A program made the position numbers and the translations under genes. Below the pieces are notes generated by a model that worked only from the letters and a program-made list of their open reading frames with translations, did not search any database and was not told the origin of the DNA. Positions 46,178 through 54,775 of a stretch of 64,000 bases of DNA are shown piece by piece. Each line of letters begins with the position of its first letter. Positions within the stretch are counted from its first letter, which is position 1. The DNA lies in assembly GCA_037074705.1 (NCBI GenBank), contig CM073590.1, positions 42,121,895-42,185,894 of the forward strand. The letters are read 5' to 3'. The DNA comes from Zhengitettix transpicula. Its lineage: Eukaryota; Arthropoda; Insecta; Orthoptera; Tetrigidae.

Positions 46178-46755
46178 TTGTAATATATACTAATGAAACA
46201 ATTAATTTGCCCCACGTTGATGCATCAATTTCAATAATGGAAATTTTACATGAAAGGATCACAAATAATAAATTTATTTAAACTGACCAAACAATTAATT
46301 TATTTGATACACACAGATTTCAAATTACAAATAAATATTCGATAACATTTTACAACATTTATTACGTACAAACAAAATTTTTACTCTTTTTCTCTGGGTC
46401 TTTATCTGGGCCTTTAAATAAAGAAAGGTATTACTCTGTTTAAACAATCAAATCACTATAAAGTTATTCAATATAAAAATATTTACAATATTCAAAAAAA
46501 TCTGAAGATTTTTTCTATAATCAAAGGTTCACAATAATAATTTAATTAAGGTATGACTTACAGTTTCTCTTGTATCAGTGCAATTCAACTCTTTCAGCAA
46601 ACACTCCGAAATCTTTCCGCAGCACTATCCGGGTGAATGCTGTACTCTGCCTCTACTGAACAACTTGCGCGCCAAACAGTCCTACAATGCTTTAGACCTG
46701 TTATAATTTTCCATTTTGTGTGATTTGTGTCTGTTTGCCGATAACAATCAATTCC

Positions 46756-46759
<4 letters not shown>
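46178..46759 (-). mobile_element. Repeat family 1, copy E (short)
   Basis: Minus-strand copy, 582 bp, between TATATATATTGTAATATATA and ATTCCACAATATATAT. It has the GCCCCACGTTG motif (46209-46219) and a weak core (CTCTGGGTCTTTATCTGGGC). It faces copy F head-to-head across an (AT)15 run. Confidence 0.75.

Positions 46760-46790
<31 letters not shown>
46760..46790. repeat. (AT)15 between head-to-head copies
   Basis: Pure AT run separating copies E and F, at the centre of a large imperfect inverted repeat. Confidence 0.95.
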
Positions 46791-46793
<3 letters not shown>

Positions 46794-47819
46794 AGTAATT
46801 AAAAGGCAATTAATAATTAATAATTATAAACATTGTGGGCTTGAATTGTTATCGACATACAGACTCAAAACACACACAATAACGGACAAGAATAACAACA
46901 GGTCTAAAGCATTGTAGGACTGTTTGGCGCGCTAAGAGAACGTATAGGGCAGTTGGCGGCAAAACCTTGCAGGGAACGGAACAAATAAAATTTGAGCAGA
47001 GACTAGACGTTGTTAATGTATTACCAGTTAAAGTTGTGAATTAAAAAAAATGTCAGAATAGAACTTTCCAAAAACTTCGTGGAGGAATTGTTCCAGGAGA
47101 ACATTGATAAATTGTTGTGGAGCGGAGCAGTCAACGAGGTACCGCCAATATTGCAAATTTGAAATGTAGAATCAGTGAAAACCAAGGCCTGATCTTAAAA
47201 GTAAAGTGTGTGAAAGTGTCTGAGCGAGGTGGAATTGATTGTCCTCGTACCAGAGAGAGAGAGCGAGAGAGAGACTGTAAGTCATAAATACATTGAATTA
47301 TTAAATTTAGATAAAATCGTCAGATTTCGTTTTTTTTAATATTATAAATATTTGTGTATTGGAATAACTTTACAGTGATTTGATTGTTTAAACAGAGTAA
47401 TACCTTTCTTTATATAAAGACCCTGAGAAAAGTGTAAGAATTTTGGATTGTACGTAATAAATGTAGTTAAATTCATTAAATATATATTTTGTAACTTAAA
47501 TTCTTTTGCATGTAATAAAATAATGTGTTTCTTTAATTAAATAAAATTTTTATTTATTAACATCCTTTAATTTAAATTTAAAGTAGTTAAATTAATGCAT
47601 TCAACGCGGGCTAACTGTTTTATTTAATTGTAGTTTTATTTTTACCACATTTTGGCTTTACCAATGGGGCACTGTTTCATTTTAAATTGATTTCATTCTT
47701 ATATATTACATTTTTACGCATCAACGTGTGTTTATAAAATCTTTAATTTAATATTTATTACATTGTGGCGTCCTCAACGTGGGGCAAATTAATTGTTTAA
47801 TAACATATGAATATTACAA
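46790..47819 (+). mobile_element. Repeat family 1, copy F
   Basis: Plus-strand copy, 1.03 kb, from TTGTAGTAATTAAAAGG to ATATTACAATATATATA. Shared blocks: GTCAGATTTCGTTT, AAAGACCCTGAGAAAAG (near 47418), and a right end with four degenerate primer-binding-site-like units (CAACGCGGGC 47602, CCAATGGGGC 47661, CAACGTGTG 47722, CAACGTGGGGC 47775). A (GA)n run lies at 47253-47276. Its first 150 bp form an inverted repeat with copy E. The family-3 leader follows within 10 bp. Confidence 0.8.
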
Positions 47820-47827
47820 TATATATA

Positions 47828-48310
47828 CTGGCTGGTTGCCAGCGTTGCCCGAGGTTTCATTTATCCATAACTCCCGACTAAACTCGAATCTAGGTAGCTT
47901 TTGCGTTATTTTTATGTAAAGTAACTTGACCCCTATCCCTAAATATGTTCACCTCCCATTCTGAAGGAGACTGAACTCATTGACCCCCAAATACATCCAT
48001 TCGACGAATATATCGCCGTTTGAACATGTTCGAAAATTTCCTCTCCCGTTACCGTGGGTTAAACAAAAAGAATTTAATCCACACAAAAATCGCCTTATTA
48101 TATTGTTTGAATATTTCTATTCCCTCCCAGAAGCCCCACCACCAGCACCGCGCGTTACCCAGTTTGTCACAATGAAACACAGCGACATGCATAACCCCAC
48201 AAATGACTCGAACCCTTGGTCTATTCGCGTTATTTTAAAGTGACGCTCCACTCCCATTCCGATAGGTGTTTAAATTATACACAAAGAATATCTTTGTATA
48301 TACATATTAT
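47828..48310 (+). repeat. Repeat family 3, locus b: leader plus two units
   Basis: Leader CTGGCTGGTTGCCAGCGTTG, then two units with TGCGTTATTT landmarks at about 47902 and 48227 (324-bp spacing). It starts right after the end of copy F. Confidence 0.75.
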
Positions 48311-49869
48311 TGGTATGTATGTAAATTTCATGGAATGAGTAATTTAATCATGTAATTCAAAAATGCTTATCTTCTTTCAATTTCTTTACGTTATTAAATC
48401 TAAAAATTTTATATAGTGCTGCATTTACATTTTTAGAATTTGCATCACTTGTGTGTTGCTATATGTGATTCGAGGATTTTCCTTTTTGGGTTGCTTTCTT
48501 TTGTAATATCTTAACATGATTATAATTAATTTATATTGAAGCTATCGAATAAATAATTGTTCGTACTAAGTTAATACTCTAATAATTTAAGTAATCACTA
48601 ACAATCAGATTCATAAACACATCGACCCACGTGACCCACCTTTATGAAAACGCGGCGAATGGCGCCCGTTTCCTCTCATATTCTTAGCGTTAATTTTAAA
48701 TTGCCCACATTGGCGTTTATCGTCATTACGATTAAATCCTAAACGTGTGATGCCTTTTAGAGTTACGAATACATGCTCTGAGCATGACTCACGCAGGAAC
48801 CCAGAACTGTTTAGTCAACTCGTAAAAGATTGGCCGAAGAGATTAGGATATCTGAATGAAACCTCAAAAAGTTTATTTTAATATTTCATCTTCAATTCGA
48901 GCATTTAGGAGGCCTATTTGAGATTGGGAGGGGCCACATTAAAGACAGGATTCAACCATGTAACATCAAATGCAGCTGCTGGAATTAAAGAAACCGGGGA
49001 TGGCAATACCTGGCACGGATTTATTGTAATTCACTTACCATCTCGTTTGGTTATTATTCACTTCGTAATCGTAAAAATGTTTGTGGAATTCTTGTAAGAA
49101 CTTCATTGTTAAGATCTTTTCACGTTTTTTCCTTAACTATTGCGGTTGAAATATGTTTCATTTGAATACCTCTATATGTTTCTATGTTGGTTGGCCTGAG
49201 GAGCCCCTAAATTCCAGTGCGGTTTAGTTGAATTAGTTTTGTTGGCGCGAGAAAATGACACGAGTGTAGTTGCTATGGCGCTCTCGCTCTCGTGACTGTC
49301 CTTGGCTATGATGTGCAAGTTGTCTCCACAACTTCCGACGCACGCTCTAATACAGCCTCATAAAAGACGACTATCATTACTTCAAGTTTGGTGACAACGG
49401 ACTCTGATCCGCCTATCTGGATATCATTAACGTCATTTCCAACCAGCGCAGAAATAAGAAACACTGAATGGACCGCGTAAAGCGGAGGCTCAGAGAAGAG
49501 ACTGCTGAGTAAACGGTGTATTTTATCTCAGGGGAAATATTCCCCATGCTTTAATACTTACCAATACTTTGGCATCTTACTCAAGAAATGGAAATATACG
49601 TATTTAAATAGATAGTTAGATTTTATTTATAGGTTGAGAAAATAGAATACGTCAAAAATGTAATTACAAAAAATTTACTACAAACTGTATGCCAACCTAC
49701 AAGACAAATTCTTCAGGACAATATAATTAAGAATAGAGAAAAATATTTACAAATTAATTTATAGTTCAAATGCCATTGGAACACAGAAAACTGACTTGCT
49801 AACATTAACGAGAGTACAGTTTAATATTTACAGAGTATGCTTACAGTTAATGTTAACAAATAATTATTT
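48311..49869. other. Noncoding DNA, no gene seen
   Basis: Slightly GC-richer patches at 48640-48800 and 49220-49400 have no recognisable motif set or frame. Confidence 0.45.
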
Positions 49870-50000
49870 AATTAATAAGAAAGATAGTCAATTCAGGCAA
49901 AAAAGTTATAACATAAATACAACACAACGTTCCTGGGCTACTTGTGCCTTTCGTCAGGTGCGAAGAAGAGCCTAGAGGGACATAACTGCACTTGTCAGAT
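49870..50000 (-). repeat. Penelope-type terminal repeat, copy P4
   Basis: On the minus strand it reads TGACAAGTGCAGTTATGTCC, CTCTAGGCTCTTCTTCGCAC, CTGACGA, a GGC/GCC hairpin, CCAGGAAC, GTTGTGTTGTATTTATGTTA and an outer end ATTGACTATCTTTCTTATTA. It lies downstream of the GIY-YIG frame on the same strand, as expected for the 3' terminus of a Penelope-like element. Confidence 0.8.
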
Positions 50001-50200
50001 GACAAAACTCAAAAGCGACGAAAACGCAACGATAATGGGAGAGCCGAAGGGTTGGTGTAACAATAAATGAGCAATGACAATGGGAAAACAGAAGGTTCAG
50101 CGTAATAATAAGGGATCATAGCAATTATTTGTCCATTAATAGCTGTGATGTTTGATTTAATGTGAAGCATCACTGAAATGTACTGGAATTGTACGTGGTG

Positions 50201-50431
50201 TCAATGTCTAAAATAGATAATATGTTTGGATACTACAGATTGTTTATTAATGGGAAGTTTGATATTAGACATATGTTCCTTGATACGTGTATTAAGAGAA
50301 AGTTTTGTTTGCCCTATGTAGCAGGAATTGCATTTCGAGGTAGAAATTTTGTTAACAACACAATGTTTGCTGTAGGTGTGGTTTTTAATCAAGTATGAAA
50401 GGGTATTAGTGGCTCTGTAACTGATGGATAT
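50201..50431 (-). pseudogene. Penelope-like element C-terminus: GIY-YIG endonuclease fragment
   Basis: Conceptual product: SYRATNTLSYLIKNHTYS, KHCVVNKI, then KCNSCYIGQTKLSLNTRIKE, HMSNIKLPINKQSVVSKHII, ending after YFRH. The pair of Cys before YIGQTK-S-NTRIKEH is typical for the GIY-YIG nuclease of Penelope-like retroelements, which nicks target DNA for retrotransposition. The frame is intact for at least 64 residues. It is cut off upstream at 50432 by a family-2 copy, so no reverse transcriptase is attached here. The element's terminal repeat follows at 49870-50000. Family known from motif only. Confidence 0.8.
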
Positions 50432-50883
50432 TGTGGCAACTCCCCTTTAATAGCATAGGAAGGGATTTGAAAGGGGGGGATGCGGAAGGGTAGAGAAAGG
50501 TAGCCAAGAGTTCACTAGGGCTCCTGGGCTATGGTTTAAGGATCCTACCCGGCAATTCACCTAAAAGTGATACAGGGAAAATTCTAGAAAAACCTGCATC
50601 AGGTAGGTCGGGCGCGGGAGAGGTAATAGCTGTGGGGTCGCAGCTTTCCCCTCTCCGTGCGTTGACCGGTTTAGGAGGCAGCTGGCCGACTATTCCAATA
50701 TGAATAGTGGACAACTCTTACCGTATGCCCAAGGTCTGCGACCCCGGAACATACACCTCTCAAAACAGGCCGAAATGCCTCGGCATGTGGGAACCTTAGT
50801 TCAAAAAACCACAGAGATGTGAAGGCATCCCCAAAAGTAGCCTCCGCCACAGCTCTCTGGGAAGTTCACCTGCGAGAGAATTC
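50432..50883 (-). repeat. Repeat family 2, copy 7
   Basis: Minus-strand copy with most landmarks, reaching the GCGAGAGAATTCTTA 5' edge but missing the A-rich 3' tail (it begins at GTGGCAACTCCCC). A short deletion lies near 50610. It sits next to the GIY-YIG fragment, so it either inserted into the Penelope element or marks its truncation. Confidence 0.85.
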
Positions 50884-51183
50884 TTATATTTGAAGTATTT
50901 GTTCATATTCAAGTACTCAGTGCATTAAAATAATGAATAAGACGTTGTTTCCGTTATGAGTCTTAATCGTAATACAGAAACTGATTTAATTGAATTATAT
51001 TCTCTTAATATAATTACAAATGTTTAGATATAAATATTTAATATAATTTTGACTGCCCATATGTAAACTCACTTATTTTAAATATTATGTGAAATGAAAT
51101 ATTTTCGGCAGTAAATTGTGTTATCGAGTGTAAACAGGAATACGGTAGAAAGTTACAGGGGAACCCATTTACAAAATTAGAAA
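50884..51183. other. AT-rich spacer, no gene seen
   Basis: It could include remains of the Penelope element but no motif is visible. Confidence 0.4.
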
Positions 51184-51378
51184 ACATTGAATAAGAAAGA
51201 TAGACAAAAAGGGTAATACAAGTACCACACAACGTTTTTGAGTTTTGTCAACTGACAAGTGCAGTTGTGCTTCTCTAGGCTCTTCTTCGCACCTGACGAA
51301 AGGAACAAGGATCCCAGAAACATTGTGTGGTATTTATATTACCCTTTTTATCTGAATTGGCTAGCTTTCTTATTCATT
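51184..51378. repeat. Penelope-type terminal foldback repeat, copy P5
   Basis: The left arm (51184-51238: TTGAATAAGAAAGATAGAC, then GTACCACACAACGTTTTTGA) is the inverse of the right end (CATTGTGTGGTATTTATATT, CTAGCTTTCTTATTCATT). Between lie TGACAAGTGCAGTTGTG, CTCTAGGCTCTTCTTCGCAC, CTGACGA and a GGA/TCC hairpin before CAGAAAC. It is the clearest example of the family. Confidence 0.8.
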
Positions 51379-51443
51379 ATTTTCAATCAGACGTAACTTT
51401 TTTTCAATTTTACCTTAGAAAACAATTGAAAGACTCGGAAATG

Positions 51444-51445
<2 letters not shown>

Positions 51446-51474
<29 letters not shown>
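51446..51474. repeat. (AT)n microsatellite
   Basis: AT run abutting the left end of copy D. Confidence 0.95.
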
Positions 51475-51475
<1 letters not shown>

Positions 51476-51479
<4 letters not shown>

Positions 51480-52496
51480 AATAACCACATAAAGGCGTAT
51501 AAATAAAAAAATAATATTTATATTTTAACAAACAAATTTTATTAACAATTATCTGAATTTACAACCGAATTCAATATTTAATATTATAAAAAGATCTCTT
51601 TCTCTCATGGGTCTCTACTGGGTTTGATAACGGACAGAATTTAAATATTAAAACAACCCAACATTTACCTTTAAATTAAACAGAAGTATCGACGAAACTT
51701 ATTAACGAACTTATTCTATAGATTGCTTCTAAATTTACAAGAGTTTATTTTATTAACACAAGAAGAGAACGATATCTGACTGTATCCTTTAATTACGTTT
51801 ACACATGTTAATACCATAAATTTCAACTCACGATTTCTCAAGAACCTTTGGCTCGTTCATTAAACACGCACTTTATAGATTGGACGTTTACACACACTGA
51901 CTCTAACACATATTACTGGTTCGACGATAGCTGGTTCTCCATACCCGGCGAAGGATATCCCAGTTCCTCGTGGAGAAAACTACTCGACGCTGGATGCTGT
52001 GTCCTGGTCTCCTACCATTGAAGACTGGTCTAATTTTGATACTAATACAGATTGAACTTCTGCATATGAAAATGTTTATAGTTGAATAATTTTCTATTCC
52101 TCTCGCAGGCTGCAAATTTTCTCCATTCCCTCCGCTCTTAAACTCAACTCCAACTAACTTCCAAGTTTGATGCCCACAGCATCTCTCTCTTACGCTGACT
52201 CTACTCACGATGCTCACAGCACCCCTCTCCCACGCTGACTGAATCACAATAGTTTATCGCTTGCATTTATACTACTAGCCTCCTCGTTCGCTTTTGTTCC
52301 AAGACCCACGTCGCATCTTCGCGGTGACAGAATCTCCATTACTGAGATTTACAATCTGCAGCTGCAGTTCCTTAGCAAAATAGCTAGCCCCTCCGTCATG
52401 TCACATCGAGACAGGACCCGTAATTACTTTGCCCTTGCGTCCTCTTCCCAACATGTGCGCTGTCCCGAAACAATGCATTCCCTCAATGCATTACAA
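51476..52496 (-). mobile_element. Repeat family 1, copy D
   Basis: Minus-strand copy, 1.02 kb, between TTGTAATAACCACATAAAGG and GCATTACAATATATAT. It has the core (GGGTCTCTACTGGGTTTGAT near 51609) and GATATCTGACTG block. Much of the distal half differs from copies A-C, so it is a separate subfamily. It is followed within 10 bp by copy C in the same orientation. Confidence 0.75.
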
Positions 52497-52506
52497 TATA
52501 TATATA

Positions 52507-53484
52507 TTGTAATAAACAACTATTTCGTCGTTTAATTAATTTGCCCCACGTTGTGGTAGCCATTTATGTAATGATCGAAATGAAAGGGTTAATTAAATTA
52601 AAAGATTATAAAAAATTAAAAACAAAATAATTATTTATTCAATTGTGGCTTCCAAAAGTTAAAACAATTACAATCAAATTAAGATCTTTTATCTCAGGGT
52701 CTCCACTGGATTTGATAATTAACAGAAAAGTGATTTAATAAACTGATTAACAATTCAGTTTAAAATTTACCTAAAACCAATATTTCGATAAATGAATGAA
52801 AGTTAAATGTAAAGAAATTAAACTTGAACGAAATGAAAGATGAACGAAATCTGACTTTTCTCTTTTAGTTATCATTTACAAATATTATTATCAAAGTTTT
52901 GGGTTACTCACATATTGTTCGACTGCTACCAGCATTCTTATGTAGCTTCAAAACTACACTTTAAATGCAAATTTTATAGCACTGATTCTAAATTTCCTCA
53001 CAGATTCTACAGATACGCTGTCGAAATGCAGCTACTCAGTTCTCAGGAACCTCGGATGATCCTCTCCTTGGTCAGCTATCGATGTCGGTTTCCCTCAATG
53101 CAAAATTGTTCAATTTTTTATAATGAAGCAACATTTGCTTCACCGTTGGCTAGTTGTCAGAAAATATCTGTCCAACTATCTGCTTGCTTACTGGAACTCA
53201 CGATTTCCAGATTTTAGATTTTTACTGTTTTATTTATCTATTTGTATCGAACTGCTATGTATCTCGGTGAAGATTTGTTTTAATGTCTCTTCTCTCGTGG
53301 CTGGCCGTAGACTGAAGACTAAACTTTACTTTTGCGCGCTCAATCGCCATTTCGGCTCTTCAACAAAGAAACAGAACTCACCGCTCATTGTTGCTTTGCT
53401 CGCTCATACCGCTATAATTCAAATTGTTCACTACAATTCAAATTATAACCAAATAATTAATAGCCTAATTAACTATTTCTACAA
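52507..53484 (-). mobile_element. Repeat family 1, copy C
   Basis: Minus-strand copy, 0.98 kb, from TTGTAATAAACAACTATTTC to ATTTCTACAATATATATA. GCCCCACGTTGTGGTAGCC lies at 52543-52561, the core (TCAGGGTCTCCACTGGATTT) near 52692 and AACGAAATCTGACTTTT near 52845. It resembles copies A and B along most of its length, including the distal AGCATTCTTATG and CAATCGCCATTTCGGC text. Confidence 0.85.
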
Positions 53485-54340
53485 TATATATATATATTAA
53501 ACAAGTATAAATTTCATATGTTTGATCGTACTAGTCCTTCTCTTCCGTTCCTTTTTCTCTCCTCTCCTCTTCACTGTACTACACCAATGTTATTTCTGTT
53601 CTATTTAGCATTTAATAAATTCTATCGAAATTTCGATTTAAAGGTTTGTAATTGTCGCCGAATTGTAACTTCTTTTGGTTTAATATAACGTTGCTCCGAA
53701 AGTAACTGTACATACATACAAAAATCAAGTTAATCGTGAACAGAAAGTCAGAGTCGTGGACCCAAACTGAAATCTATTGTGAAAGAGAAAAATGATGATT
53801 TATCTGGTTGGTTTTGTCGCCCTTGATCGCCTCTTCTTACAACCTGTATAAAAGCGTTTTTCGTAATATTAAAATAGATCCACAACGGTCCTAGACTTTC
53901 TAGTCAACTTTTTACATGATAGTTTTTCTTCTTAAACATAACTGTTTATAATGTTCACAGTCGTCTGCCTCGCTCTACGTGGTAGCCTCATTTCCTTGAA
54001 ACATACCGATGATCAACCTTATGCTTCCAATGTAATTCGCTTTTTGGCTAGGTATGCACAAAAAACTCCGAAACGATCGCTTTAAAGAGTACTGAATCGC
54101 GTGTTGAAATTGAAGAGCACATATGCTTCAATTCCTGTGTAAAACTGGTTCCACACAATTTTGGCCTAATGCAGTTTACAACCATTCAACAAGGAATTTG
54201 TAGATACAACATCATAAGCATTATTTGTAACAACTAGTTACCAGTTGCTATATATAAAACACAGTCTTAAATTAAAACAAAGAAAGTAATTTATTGGGCT
54301 GGTATTGAGTAATATCTGTCTCAATTAGAACTAAGTATTT
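53485..54340. other. Noncoding DNA, no gene seen
   Basis: Nothing recognised after the (AT)n end of copy C. Confidence 0.45.
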
Positions 54341-54349
54341 TTATTTAAC

Positions 54350-54775
54350 GCGTCTAATAATTGCCGCATGCGAGACTTGTTAAGCGCTGTTTAAATTGCA
54401 GGCGAGTGCGTGTTTGTATCAGTGGAAACGTCCTGCAATTACAAATTCTCTATAAAACTGCTAGTATTTACTTTGCTCATTTGGCTTAAACGCAGAAACA
54501 AGTTATCCGTGTTATCGAGCCCGGTTTACTGCGTTATTTATTTGGCAGTTTGCTGGCGGACTGCGCCGATTTGGCCACACATTATCTGGCTCCATTGCAG
54601 TTTGAAAAGCAGGTCAGAGCCGAGCTCTGTCGCGTTATTGCACTCCATTAATATTAGCGCCAGCCCGGCCAATACGCTGGACTTCCCCAAACACGAACAC
54701 TCACCACACCTCTTCGCTTCATATCAATCACGCCAGCATGCAATCGCCATTAATGGCTATTAAAATAGGAACTGA
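54350..54775. promoter_or_regulatory. GC-richer island with clustered homeodomain-type motifs, candidate enhancer
   Basis: A 0.4-kb segment, less AT-rich than the flanks, with CTAATAATTGCC, TTGCATTAATATTAGCGCC-like text (CCATTAATATTAGC), CGCCATTAATGG (a 12-bp near-palindrome around ATTAAT), CAATTACAAAT and several CACGCCAGC/GCGCCAGC boxes. No member of the repeat families is present and no RNA or protein signal is clear, though one plus frame (54410-54763) stays open. Clusters of TAAT cores are typical of developmental enhancers; this is inference. Confidence 0.25.

Noticed and set aside
54410..54763. 117-residue plus-strand frame in the GC-richer island
   Set aside because: Openness is likely due to composition; the motif content fits regulatory DNA better, and no domain is seen.
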